DNA from: Lutibacter sp.
GTDB taxonomy: Bacteria > Bacteroidota > Bacteroidia > Flavobacteriales > Flavobacteriaceae
NCBI GenBank assembly: GCA_030694935.1
Contig: JAUYUA010000092.1
Location: 44,345 to 108,344, forward strand
Direction: 5' to 3'
DNA: 64,000 nt
Part shown: in pieces, positions 46,768 through 55,684 of the stretch
How the letters are laid out: each line of letters opens with the position of its first letter
Numbering within the stretch: the stretch's first letter is position 1
Program-made: the position numbers and the translations under genes
The notes under the pieces: model-generated
The model's input: the letters and a program-made list of their open reading frames with translations, nothing else
The model's database searches: none
Told to the model about the DNA's origin: nothing

Positions 46768-47751
46768 ATGAAGAAAGCAATTCTCATCCTTACTTTCAGC
46801 GCTTTTACGGCAATTACATTTGCCCAAAAACAAACTTTTGATTTGGCAACATATACCCCACCCAAAGGATGGAAAAAAGAAGTAGTCGATGTTGCTGTTG
46901 GGTATAGTATTATCAATAAAAAAGATGCGAGCTGGTGCCAGATAGCCATTTATAAAAGCCTGCCGAGTAAAGGAAGTATTGAACTTGACTTTGACAGTGA
47001 ATGGCAGATGCTGGTAATAAATAGATATAAAGCGAAAGCACCAACACTAGTAAACGAAACACAGGAAGCTGATGGTTGGAAAATTAAAGCCGGCGGAGGT
47101 TCTTTTATGTTCAATAAAAAAAATGCAATCGCCATGCTGACAACTTTTTCCGGATATAATACCTGTTTCAGCATTTTGGCAACCTGCAATAACGAAAAAT
47201 ACATAGTTGATATTCAGAATTTTATTGCTTCACTTGAATTAAATAATCCTGTAAAAAATGAAGAAAAAGTAGTAGCTACTGACAAGCCAGAAAATAATTC
47301 TTTGGTCATCGGTTCATGGGGAAAATCTAACAGCGTTTCACAGTTGTATAACAGGTATGGCACATACAGTTACAACAAACAACAATATACATTTAACACA
47401 AACGGCACTTATTCTTTTTTAGGGAAAAATTACAGTGAGGATTATGCAGAAACAATATTGATAAAAGAAACGGGAGATTATTCAATGAACGGCAATGTGT
47501 TAACTATTACCCCTAAAACAAGTGTTATAGAATCCTGGAGTAAAAAAAATGGTGCAGATAATTATCATCAACTTAAATCGAGGCAGAAAAGGGCTTTGGA
47601 AAATGCATCCTACCAGGCACAAATGGATGGGAAAAATCTAATACTAAGCACATCAAAAGAAACAACAAGGGATGGCCGCTTTAGTAACGGGAATTATTAT
47701 TCCTTTGGGCCACCTGAAACTTTTACTGCTATTAAACTTCCTGGACAATAA
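46768..47751 (+). CDS. Secreted FDL-Y-P-GW protein with lipocalin-like tail
   Basis: The 327-residue protein has a signal peptide (TFAQK). The N-terminal domain FDLATYTPPKGWKKE, WCQIAIYKSLPSKGSIE, FDSEW matches the 49488 product closely and 36207 more distantly. The C-terminal domain (SWGKS, YTFNTNGTYSFLGK, GDYSMNGNVLTITPK) looks like a small lipocalin-like barrel common in Bacteroidota. Only 4 bases separate it from the preceding gene. Confidence 0.8.
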   Translation: MKKAILILTFSAFTAITFAQKQTFDLATYTPPKGWKKEVVDVAVGYSIINKKDASWCQIAIYKSLPSKGSIELDFDSEWQMLVINRYKAKAPTLVNETQEADGWKIKAGGGSFMFNKKNAIAMLTTFSGYNTCFSILATCNNEKYIVDIQNFIASLELNNPVKNEEKVVATDKPENNSLVIGSWGKSNSVSQLYNRYGTYSYNKQQYTFNTNGTYSFLGKNYSEDYAETILIKETGDYSMNGNVLTITPKTSVIESWSKKNGADNYHQLKSRQKRALENASYQAQMDGKNLILSTSKETTRDGRFSNGNYYSFGPPETFTAIKLPGQ

Positions 47752-47762
47752 TAACATTTAAA

Positions 47763-49395
47763 ATGAAAAAAATGAAAAAAATATTTTTGTCCTTCATTCT
47801 CGCAATATTAGTAACCGGGTTACAGGCACAGCAAAAAGCAAAAACAATCAGTAATCCACTTCCCAAGGGGTCTTTTATTTCCGGAATGTACAGTGCCCCG
47901 GGTGGCGCAAGCATTATTTTGCAAAACAATGGTAAAGCTGACCTGACGGTAACAACTCCAAAAGAAATTGGGATTAATTATAGTGCCAAATTATTTGATT
48001 TCCCGACAAAACTTTTGGACAGCACAAAATTTAAAATCTCAATAAAAAAAGCACCTGCAGGACAAACAGCAAACATTTATGCCGGTGCCGAAGGTAAAAT
48101 GCCTCAAGACAAAAACATATTAAGAGTGGGTAGTGATTTTACTTACGACCATATCAGCCGCAGTACAAATGACAAATCGTTCAGCACTTTTTACGACGGC
48201 AGTGAAGCGGCAGTTGGCGGCAATAATGGAGAAGAAGGACGCTACGTAACTTTTGTAACTACCGCTGTTGGGTTAGATGGTTCAACCGGAAAATATCGCC
48301 AGATTTTCTGGCGTGACCGCAATACCGGCATCACAAAATTGATAAGCGCTGCTCCTAATGGCGAAGAGGGCAATGGAGAAAGTTATTCCCCTGCAATTTC
48401 AGGCGATGGAAAATCAGTTGCGTTTGAATCTTATTCCAGTAATTTAGTGCAGAGCGATAAAAATGGTTTTCGTGATATTTTTATTTGGCAATCCGGCACC
48501 AATAAAATTGAAACGGTGAGTATTGGCACTGGTGGTGCAGAAGCAAATGCAGAGAGTTATGAACCTTCAGTTTCCGGCGATGGGAACTTCATTGCCTTTA
48601 CATCAATGGCCAGTAATATTTCAACAACCGATAAAGGCACATCCAACAATAATGTTTTTTTACGTGATATGAAATCAGGAAGCACAATAATGATTAGTAT
48701 AGACCCAATTGCAAAAAAAGGTGGCGGTGGTTCCAAACCTTCCATTTCTTCCGATGGAACACGAATTGCCTTTTATTCTCATACGGCTACTTTAGTTACT
48801 AATGACAATAATGGATTTTGGGATATTTTTTTATGGGAGAAAAATATTTCGAAATTTAAACGGATAAGCCTTACTGCCGACGGTAAGGAACGCAACCAGG
48901 GCACTGAAAGCGCCAACCGGATTGTGGCTTCCAGCAATCTCCGGCGATGGTCGTTATATTGCTTTTACCACAACTGCCACCAATATGGTGGCAGGTAACA
49001 TAAACGGGTACCAAGATGTATATGTTTACGATATTAATACTGGTAAAACAGTCATAGCAAGTAATGGAGCTAACGGAATCTCCGGCAATGCCGATAGTCC
49101 CATTGAACAGGGCGAAAAAATTGCCATTTCATTTGATGGTAAATGGGTAGCTTTTTCAACTAAAGCATCCAATTTAGGAGTGCCCGCTTCCAATATTGTA
49201 ATGCACAATATGACAACGGGAGAAAATCGTGCTGTTTCAAATGTAACCGGCAGCGGTGTCGGCCGTCCAACCATATCATATTCTGGTGGTTATGTTGTAT
49301 TCGGTATTGGAAGCAAGTTGGATAGCAGATTTGGATCATCCGGAATTTTTGCCAACTATACGGGTGTTGGTCTTTGCCGTTCCTGTCCGCAATAG
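47763..49395 (+). pseudogene. Secreted PD40 (TolB-like) beta-propeller protein, frameshifted
   Basis: Signal peptide (TGLQAQ) and several PD40/WD40-like blades such as YSPAISGDGKSVAFESYSSN, YEPSVSGDGNFIAFTSMASN and KPSISSDGTRIAFYSH. The first frame ends at 48998 in non-repeat sequence. The next blade (PAISGDGRYIAFTTTATN) continues in another frame from about 48930 to 49395. One surplus base near 48915-48930 explains both. The whole product would be about 543 residues. Beta-propeller repeats usually mediate protein contacts; the specific role is unknown. Confidence 0.75.
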
Positions 49396-49487
49396 TAAGA
49401 CAGAAAAATAGAAAGCTTAACGTATTTCAAACTAGAATAAAATAAAATTTTTTATGTAATAAATATATGTAATAAATAAAAGTACAA

Positions 49488-50888
49488 ATGAAAAAAATAT
49501 TTTTAATCTGTTTTCTCGGTGTCTCTGTGGTAACCCTGCTAAGCCCTGCCGAAGTATTTGCCCAAAAAGAAACCTTTGACCTTACTGCTTACACGCCACC
49601 TAAAAATTGGGGAAAAGAGATAAATGAAAATGTAATTACTTACAGTTTTAAAGACAAGAAAAAAAAGTCATGGTGCCAAATTGGTATTTATAAAAGCACC
49701 ATCAGCAAAGGAAGCATTGAGCAAGATTTTGATAGCGAGTGGGAAGGGTTAATTAAAAAGCCAAATAATAAAGAACCACAGGATCCCGAAAATGCAGTAA
49801 AGGAAACCGGGGGCTGGAAAATAAAAACAGGCCGTGGCAAATTTACTTTTAATAATACCCAGCCCATTGCCGTACTCACTACCATGAGTGGCTTTAACCG
49901 TTGCGTAAGTATTGTGGCCACTACCAACAGCCTAGACTATATGCCTGCCATAGAACAGCTTTTAGCATCGGTTGAAATGAAAAATGTTTCAACAGATAAT
50001 CCCGTAAATCAACCTGTCATACAACCAGTATTGCAACCAACCATTCAACCAACAGGAAACAGTAAGTTCGCATTTGCCACCACTAATTTTGATGACGGTT
50101 GGGTTGCTACAGAACAGGAAGATTGGGTACAGGTAACAAAAGGCAATACTGTTGCTTTAATTCATTATACACAACCAAACATCAGGGACTTTAATAACCT
50201 CGATGAAAAAACAGCATTTGTGTGGAATACAATTGTTGCACCACGCTATTCAAACTTATCCAATCTCTGGATAAGAAAAAGCTGGTGGGCTGATGGTGGA
50301 TTTATGGATGCAAAATACTTTGCCGAAGCAGACCTGACAGAAAATGCAAGCGGTAAAAAAGTTCATGTTGCATTATACAGAAATGGCAACGGCGGCAAAT
50401 GGATTGAAATCATTACACCAGATAAAGCAGGATTTCAAAATCAGTTTACAACAGTATATCAGCAGGACGGAACCAACTGGGATAAACTGTCTGTAATGGC
50501 TAATTATAACAAATTTGCTGTTGCAGCCAATGACTTATCAGGAAACTGGAAATCATCCAGCGGTGCCGGAATAGAATATTATAATATTTATTCAGGAAAC
50601 AGTATGGGTATGGCTTCTGCATCAAGCACCACTGAATTTATTTTTCAACCGGATGGTACTTATACCAGTATTTATAAAGGGGTAGATGGCTTTAATGGCA
50701 ACAACCGGTATGTTGGTGAAACTTGTAATGGTAAAGCCTTTGTAACAAATTGGGAAATGAAACTTACCAACCGTTTTAAAGGAGCCACAGAAACATTTAC
50801 CATACAATTTGAAGCCGTTAAAAATGGTCGGATTTTACACATGTATAGGGGAACAATTGAAGAACTTCATCTATTTAGAATGAAATGA
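49488..50888 (+). CDS. Secreted FDL-Y-P-GW protein, long form
   Basis: The 466-residue protein has a signal peptide (AEVFAQ). The N-terminal FDLTAYTPPKNWGKE, WCQIGIYKSTISKGSIE, FDSEW domain is followed by a Pro/Gln-rich linker (QPVIQPVLQPTIQPT, about 180-195). A middle domain starts KFAFATTNFDDGWVATEQEDW, and a C-terminal lipocalin-like domain has LSGNWKSSSGAG and FQPDGTYTSIY. Best-kept member of the three-gene family. Confidence 0.8.
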   Translation: MKKIFLICFLGVSVVTLLSPAEVFAQKETFDLTAYTPPKNWGKEINENVITYSFKDKKKKSWCQIGIYKSTISKGSIEQDFDSEWEGLIKKPNNKEPQDPENAVKETGGWKIKTGRGKFTFNNTQPIAVLTTMSGFNRCVSIVATTNSLDYMPAIEQLLASVEMKNVSTDNPVNQPVIQPVLQPTIQPTGNSKFAFATTNFDDGWVATEQEDWVQVTKGNTVALIHYTQPNIRDFNNLDEKTAFVWNTIVAPRYSNLSNLWIRKSWWADGGFMDAKYFAEADLTENASGKKVHVALYRNGNGGKWIEIITPDKAGFQNQFTTVYQQDGTNWDKLSVMANYNKFAVAANDLSGNWKSSSGAGIEYYNIYSGNSMGMASASSTTEFIFQPDGTYTSIYKGVDGFNGNNRYVGETCNGKAFVTNWEMKLTNRFKGATETFTIQFEAVKNGRILHMYRGTIEELHLFRMK

Positions 50889-50952
50889 TAATTACGGGTA
50901 CCTTTTAATAATAACGATTTCATCAAATACAATTAACAAAAAAAACATTAAC

Positions 50953-51327
50953 ATGCAAAACGAAAACAACACAAACACCGGTATGCAGCAAATAGATGGC
51001 AAAAGCATTGCCATCATCAGTTACCTTACAATTATAGGTTGGGTAATAGCGCTTGTAATGAACAGTAATAATAAAAGTCAGCTGGCAATCTATCACATCA
51101 GGCAATCATTATTTATAATATTGTTAGGCATCGCTTTTTATATTGTACAGACTATGCTATTATTTATTCCTTACCTGGGTTGGCTCGTATCACTGCTTTT
51201 ATTCCCTTTAGGGCTGGTATTATTCGTTTTATGGATTATGGGACTGATTTCCGCCATTAATGGAGAAGAAAAACCCATGCCAATTATTGGTGAAAAAGTA
51301 CAGCATTTATTAAGCATTATCAAGTAA
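50953..51327 (+). CDS. DUF4870-family membrane protein
   Basis: The 124-residue protein has three hydrophobic helices. The family pattern is DGKSIAIISYLTIIGWVIAL, then SQLAIYHIRQSLFI, and GLISAINGEEKPMPIIGE near the end. DUF4870 (Tic20-like) proteins are inner-membrane and uncharacterised. It is the only array member without a cleavable signal. Confidence 0.88.
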   Translation: MQNENNTNTGMQQIDGKSIAIISYLTIIGWVIALVMNSNNKSQLAIYHIRQSLFIILLGIAFYIVQTMLLFIPYLGWLVSLLLFPLGLVLFVLWIMGLISAINGEEKPMPIIGEKVQHLLSIIK

Positions 51328-51369
51328 GGCTGAATTAACTATACTTTTTAAACTTTAAAAAAATAAAGG

Positions 51370-52182
51370 ATGAAATATTCCCGGTTTATTTTTTATTCAG
51401 CAGCTTTGATACTGACCATATCCTCATGCAAAACAGTTCCAGTAACTGGACGCAAGCAATTAAATCTTGTTCCAAATGGTTTGATAACCAGCATGTCTTT
51501 CTCCACATATGATTCAGTCGTAAAAGCCAGTCTTACTCTTTCACAGTTTGATGATAGGGCGCAAATGGTAACAAGAGTTGGAACAAGAATTCAGCAGGCA
51601 GTCGAAACTTATATGCAGCAAAACAATATGGGCAAAGACTTGAAATCCTTTAAATGGGAATTTAATACCATAAATCAAGGTATTGTGAATGCATGGTGTA
51701 TGCCCGGCGGTAAGGTGGTGGTATATACAGGTTTGCTTCCGGTATCTCAAAGCGATGAAGGCCTTGCAGTAGTTATGGGACATGAAATAGCCCATGCTAT
51801 TGCCCGACATGGCAATGAGCGGATGAGTGAAGCATTGCTCATTGGTATGGGTGGACTGGTACTTGAAGAAGCACTAAAGGAAAAGAAGCAGGAAACACAA
51901 ATACTGTTCCTGGCACTTTATTCCATTGGTTCCACACTGGCGATGGAATTGCCTAACAGCCGTATGCAGGAAAGTGAAGCCGATGAACTAGGATTGATAT
52001 TTATGGGCATGGCAGGTTATAATCCCGAAGAAGCTATTCCATTTTGGGAGCGAATGGCAGCTAATAACAAAGGAGGAAAACTGCCGGAGTTTTTATCCAC
52101 CCATCCTTCAGATGAAACCAGAATAAAAAAATTGAATGCATTGATCCCGGAGATAAAAGAGAAATATTATAAATCAAATTAA
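51370..52182 (+). CDS. M48-family metallopeptidase lipoprotein
   Basis: The 270-residue protein has a lipoprotein signal (ISSCKTVPVTGRKQL). The zinc site HEIAHAIARHGNERMSE is at residues 138-154, with a third ligand in ESEADELG. Periplasmic or outer-membrane anchored; M48 lipoproteins of this type act in protein quality control. Second intact peptidase-type gene of the island besides the frameshifted metzincin. Confidence 0.9.
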   Translation: MKYSRFIFYSAALILTISSCKTVPVTGRKQLNLVPNGLITSMSFSTYDSVVKASLTLSQFDDRAQMVTRVGTRIQQAVETYMQQNNMGKDLKSFKWEFNTINQGIVNAWCMPGGKVVVYTGLLPVSQSDEGLAVVMGHEIAHAIARHGNERMSEALLIGMGGLVLEEALKEKKQETQILFLALYSIGSTLAMELPNSRMQESEADELGLIFMGMAGYNPEEAIPFWERMAANNKGGKLPEFLSTHPSDETRIKKLNALIPEIKEKYYKSN

Positions 52183-52206
52183 TTCACATCACTAAAAACA
52201 AACAAT

Positions 52207-52698
52207 ATGAAAAAAACATCAATAATCCTGTTTTCTGTTTTCTGCATAATTACATTTTCCTGTCAATACAGTAAAGGCGTAAAAAAAGACCTAGCCTCGG
52301 GATTATCAACAAGTTATAATGGCCTCACCATTGATGATGTTTATCTGGCAAATGAAAATGGCAATAGATTAAGCGATCATAAAATTACCATGGGCAGTAA
52401 ACTTGCCGTTGTGGCAACAGGAGTGGATTACTTTTCCGAAAAAGACGGAAAAGTATTTCCGGGCTGCACCATTTTACTGACTGATAAAACTGGTGAAGAA
52501 ATCTTAAACCTACCCGATGCATTTGCCGACATGGTAAACGGAACAACCGCATCCGAGGCCAAAATCCTGCAGGCATCACTCAATACCGGTGATCCCATGA
52601 TAGTTGGAGAAACCTATCATTTATATGTCCGTTTTTATGACAAGAATAATAAAGAAAATGAAATAGTGGCCAATGTGGATTTGCTGATGAAAGAATAA
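52207..52698 (+). CDS. Lipoprotein of unknown function, last array gene
   Basis: The 163-residue protein has a lipoprotein signal (ITFSCQYSK). The mature part is beta-rich (GLTIDDVYLANENGNRLSDHK, GETYHLYVRFYDKNNKENEI), as in a single Ig-like or carbohydrate-binding-like domain. No family recognised. It ends 91 bases before the right copy of the long direct repeat. Confidence 0.75.
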   Translation: MKKTSIILFSVFCIITFSCQYSKGVKKDLASGLSTSYNGLTIDDVYLANENGNRLSDHKITMGSKLAVVATGVDYFSEKDGKVFPGCTILLTDKTGEEILNLPDAFADMVNGTTASEAKILQASLNTGDPMIVGETYHLYVRFYDKNNKENEIVANVDLLMKE

Positions 52699-52789
52699 AA
52701 CAAAAGAAATGCAGGCTATTCCAAAATCACAAATTCTTACATGAATAAATATTTTGTTATGCCAATTGTGTTTTAAATTGACTTTAAAA

Positions 52790-53076
52790 ATTTTAAAGAA
52801 AATCCACAAGGCAAGTCCGATTAAAATAATACCGACCATTTTTTCGCTGTGCATCGATATTTTTTCAATGGGAATCAAGTCTTTGAACATCAAAAATAAA
52901 ATACCAATGGAAATCATTCCAAGCAAATGCCCAATGCCCCAAAAAAGTCCGACTTTCCAAGCCTTCTTTTTGCTTTCAATGGCAAATGGCGTTACGGCCG
53001 CCAAATGATCGGGTCCTGAGATTACGTGCAATATTGCGGCAATAATGCCTGCCAACAAGGGAAAAGACAATTCCAT
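52790..53076 (-). pseudogene. 5' fragment of the nickel/cobalt transporter gene
   Basis: Encodes the first about 96 residues of the 28312-29097 product (start ATG at 53076, motif HVISGPDHLAAV kept), then runs into unrelated sequence at 52789. The His-rich loop and later helices are missing, so a functional transporter is unlikely. Confidence 0.9.
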
Positions 53077-53116
53077 AGTTATAAAATTGAAGATCATTAA
53101 AAATACTAAATTATGG
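52790..53116. repeat. Long direct repeat, right copy (island boundary)
   Basis: About 97% identical to 28811-29137, same orientation. Most mismatches fall in a short patch near 52893-52901. Confidence 0.9.
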
Positions 53117-53721
53117 AACACCAACAAAAATTATATTTTGGTGGCATTGACACTCAAATAAATTTAAATCCTGCATTTTTTTCTCTAAGTTTATTTCTTA
53201 ACCTTAATAAAACCAGAAGTATAATTTTGAAATTTCAGCTATTTTAAACTGTTTTTAAAATCTTAATATTCATAATTAAGAATTTATTTACGTCATTATA
53301 TATTATACTTATTTAACTATAAATATTTAAGATCATTAAAATTGAATGCGACGTATAATATTGTTTAAATTTACAGCATAAAAGTTAAACAGAAGAGTTT
53401 TATCTTATTTTAAAGCCATTAAGAATAGGCATTTTAAATAGAAAAATAATCTTCAATTTCAAATTGATATTCTTATGCAAGCAATAAAAAACGGCTAAGT
53501 TCTATTTATAACAGCATTTGGTTAGGGATTGCAGTGAAAATCCTTTTTTGATTCGCCCTTTTGGTGAATCAAAAAAGATTGTAACGAAAAGCCCTCCCCG
53601 CCAGCCTGCCTGCCTGCCGGCAGGCTGGCGGGGAACGCCAACCAAAAAGGCAGTCAGGCCCAAAATAACGCTATGTAAATTGCTGTTCTTATTAGAATTA
53701 AGCCTAAAAAATTATTCAATT
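53117..53721. other. AT-rich spacer with GC-rich hairpin
   Basis: About 600 bases without a convincing gene. From about 53518 there is a composite repeat: an AT hairpin (TTTTTTGATTC / GAATCAAAAAA, about 53544-53577) followed by the GC-rich hairpin listed separately. An open frame reads through it but has no other support. Confidence 0.5.
53596..53633. repeat. 15-bp perfect GC-rich hairpin
   Basis: CCCCGCCAGCCTGCC (53596-53610) and GGCAGGCTGGCGGGG (53619-53633) pair perfectly around an eight-base loop, in sequence otherwise about two-thirds AT. CTGCCGGCAGG-type cores recur at 5623 and, as a variant, near 54582. Confidence 0.85.
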
Positions 53722-53967
53722 ATGACATTTTTAAAATTACAAGATATGGAATTAGTACAAAATGCTTTAGAATTTGAGCAACGTAAAATGATATTAAAAA
53801 CCACAAATGATCGTATTTTGGCTTCAAGAGAAGTTAAATCCCTAATTTTAGGTTTAAACGAAGTATATAAGAAAACTAAAAATCCTGAATTAATGGATTT
53901 AATGAAAAGGTTGACGGTGATCAAGCAGAAAATAGAAAAAAGATTAAATTTGAGATTAACAATTTAA
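53722..53967 (+). CDS. Small helical hypothetical protein
   Basis: 81 residues, mostly charged helices (ELVQNALEFEQRKMILKTTND, LMDLMKRLTVIKQKIEKRL). The ATG at 53722 is chosen: upstream codons to 53518 only translate the hairpin repeat. It lies 3 bases before the glutathione peroxidase gene, so they are probably co-transcribed. No family recognised. Confidence 0.55.
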   Translation: MTFLKLQDMELVQNALEFEQRKMILKTTNDRILASREVKSLILGLNEVYKKTKNPELMDLMKRLTVIKQKIEKRLNLRLTI

Positions 53968-53970
53968 TAA

Positions 53971-54528
53971 ATGAAAATTGCTTTAATTTTAGTTGCTGCT
54001 TTAAGTTTGTTTTTCGGAGCATTTTTAACAAATCAAAATTCAAAAATTATGAATGCTAAACCATCAATTTATGATATTTCTTTAACCGGTTTAACAGGTG
54101 AAAAAATAGATTTATCAACGTTTAAAGGAAAAAAAATATTGATTGTAAACACAGCATCGGAATGCGGATTTACAAAACAATTCGCCGATTTGCAGAAATT
54201 GCACGAAAAGTACAAAGATAAATTGATGATTATTGGTGTTCCTTGTAACCAATTTGGCGGTCAAGAACCAGGAAATGCACAAGAAATTCAATCGTTTTGC
54301 CAGGTAAATTATGGCGTTACTTTTTTAATGACTGAGAAAGTTGACGTAAAAGGGGAAAGCCAACATCCACTATACCAATGGCTCACAAAAAAGGATTTGA
54401 ATGGCGTTAAAAGCAGTTCGGTAAAATGGAATTTCCAAAAATATTTGATTGATGAGCAAGGGAATTTGTTGGATTATTATTTCTCTTTAACAAATCCTAT
54501 GAGTTCTAAAATCACAAAACAACTCTGA
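53971..54528 (+). CDS. Glutathione peroxidase-family protein (Cys type)
   Basis: The 185-residue peroxidase has an N-terminal hydrophobic leader (ALILVAALSLFFGAFL). The active-site block NTASECGFTKQFADLQ has the peroxidatic Cys at residue 65 (TGC codon, not a selenocysteine TGA). GVPCNQFGGQEPGN and the WNFQKYLID block are intact. It reduces peroxides, probably with thioredoxin, in the periplasm or at the membrane. Confidence 0.93.
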   Translation: MKIALILVAALSLFFGAFLTNQNSKIMNAKPSIYDISLTGLTGEKIDLSTFKGKKILIVNTASECGFTKQFADLQKLHEKYKDKLMIIGVPCNQFGGQEPGNAQEIQSFCQVNYGVTFLMTEKVDVKGESQHPLYQWLTKKDLNGVKSSSVKWNFQKYLIDEQGNLLDYYFSLTNPMSSKITKQL

Positions 54529-54623
54529 TGAAACGAGCAAAACAAATTTTGATACGCAAAGCAATGATTAATAGCGAATTTACCTGCCGACAGGCAGGCA
54601 GCAGCTGTACAGCTAAAAAATAA
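54528..54623 (+). CDS. Possible small ORF overlapping the peroxidase stop (repeat copy 2)
   Basis: A 31-codon frame overlapping the preceding stop (TGATG) begins MKRAKQILI like the 25302 frame. The middle includes a GC-rich insert not present in copy 1. Coding status unproven. Confidence 0.3.
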   Translation: MKRAKQILIRKAMINSEFTCRQAGSSCTAKK

Positions 54624-54637
54624 AATTAAACAGATGA
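54528..54637 (+). repeat. Interspersed repeat ending at a start codon, copy 2
   Basis: Shares both ends with 25302-25391 and differs by a 19-base insertion containing CCTGCCGACAGGCAGG. Confidence 0.7.
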
Positions 54638-55095
54638 AAAAAGCGCTTTGGTTGCTTGTTTTTTTGGTGCTCAATTTTGGTGCATTGGGAATTGGTGTTT
54701 TGTTAATGAACAACGGTCCGCAAGATAGTTGGTATACAGCACTTAACAAAGCGCCATGGACGCCGCCGGGCTGGTTTTTTGGCGTTGCTTGGACCACCAT
54801 CATGATTTGTTTTTCCATTTATATGGCTTATTTAATCCAGGCAAAATCCAGCACTAATATTTGGTTGCTGTTTTTTGTGCAATTTGTTTTAAATACTTCG
54901 TGGAATTACGTATTTTTTAATCAGCATTTGGTTTTGTTGGGATTGTTGGTGATTGTGTTGTTAACGGTTTTAGTGGGTTATTTTATGTTGAACTTCAGCA
55001 AGTTAATGAAACAAAAAACTTGGCTTATACTGCCTTATTTTATTTGGCTTATTGTGGCAAGTTCCCTAAATGCCTACGTTTTTTTGTACAATTAA
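54634..55095 (+). CDS. tspO: TspO/MBR-family membrane protein
   Basis: The 153-residue protein has five membrane helices. Trp- and Pro-rich signatures are WYTALNKAPWTPPGWFFGVAWT and NTSWNYVFF. TspO proteins bind tetrapyrroles and are linked to stress and light responses. Length is typical. Confidence 0.93.
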   Translation: MKKALWLLVFLVLNFGALGIGVLLMNNGPQDSWYTALNKAPWTPPGWFFGVAWTTIMICFSIYMAYLIQAKSSTNIWLLFFVQFVLNTSWNYVFFNQHLVLLGLLVIVLLTVLVGYFMLNFSKLMKQKTWLILPYFIWLIVASSLNAYVFLYN

Positions 55096-55119
55096 ATTTT
55101 AAAATCAATTTTGAAAGCA

Positions 55120-55653
55120 ATGATTTTAATGCATTCAATTTTTATGGTTTCATTGGGAATAAGCAGCAATATGGTGATTTTTGATTTTAACAAAGAAAGT
55201 GACATTTCCGATTGGAAAATTGTGAACGATGTGGTGATGGGCGGCCAATCACGCAGTAAATTTTATTTAAATGATGAAGGTCATGGGGTTTTTAAAGGAA
55301 CAGTTTCTTTGGAAAATAACGGTGGATTTTCATCTGTAAGATTTCGTTTTAACCAGAAGAACATTGAAGGTTATAAAAAAGTGAAATTACGCCTAAAAGG
55401 AGATGGAAAGCGCTACCAATTTGGGGCAAAGACCAATAAAGAAGATCAGCAAGCATACATTTCTTATTTTGAAACTACCAAGGAATGGCAAACCATTGAA
55501 ATTTTGCTTTCAGATCTTTCGCCAACTTTTAGAGGAAGAAAATTAAATATGCCTAATTTTCCTGCGGAAGAATTGGAGGAAATTGCGTTTATGATTGGAA
55601 ACAAAGTGAATGAAAATTTTGAACTTGTTATTGATAAAATTTCTTTGGAATAA
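55120..55653 (+). CDS. CIA30-family protein
   Basis: About 177 residues. The CIA30 (complex I intermediate-associated) fold is recognisable by FNKESDISDWKIVNDVVMGG, FSSVRFRF and KLRLKGDGKRYQFG. A short hydrophobic start may be a signal. In bacteria these jelly-roll proteins have no known substrate. The ATG at 55120 is preferred; a TTG at 55111 would add three residues. Confidence 0.88.
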   Translation: MILMHSIFMVSLGISSNMVIFDFNKESDISDWKIVNDVVMGGQSRSKFYLNDEGHGVFKGTVSLENNGGFSSVRFRFNQKNIEGYKKVKLRLKGDGKRYQFGAKTNKEDQQAYISYFETTKEWQTIEILLSDLSPTFRGRKLNMPNFPAEELEEIAFMIGNKVNENFELVIDKISLE

Positions 55654-55684
55654 TATATTTATCAGTAAATTTAGGGTGCCAATT

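Noticed and set aside
29138..52789. Insertion sequence or integrase as the vehicle of the island
   Set aside because: No transposase, integrase or tRNA-end duplication was found at either boundary; the only boundary signal is the long direct repeat.
53590..53640. CRISPR or tandem-repeat array
   Set aside because: Only one palindrome with internal CTGC periodicity; no spacers and no cas genes in the window.
53518..53721. Upstream extension of the small helical protein gene to a start at 53518
   Set aside because: It would translate the GC-rich hairpin and other repeat sequence; the ATG at 53722 with no repeat content is more credible.
53971..54528. Glutathione peroxidase as a selenoprotein
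   Set aside because: The active-site codon is TGC (Cys), not TGA.
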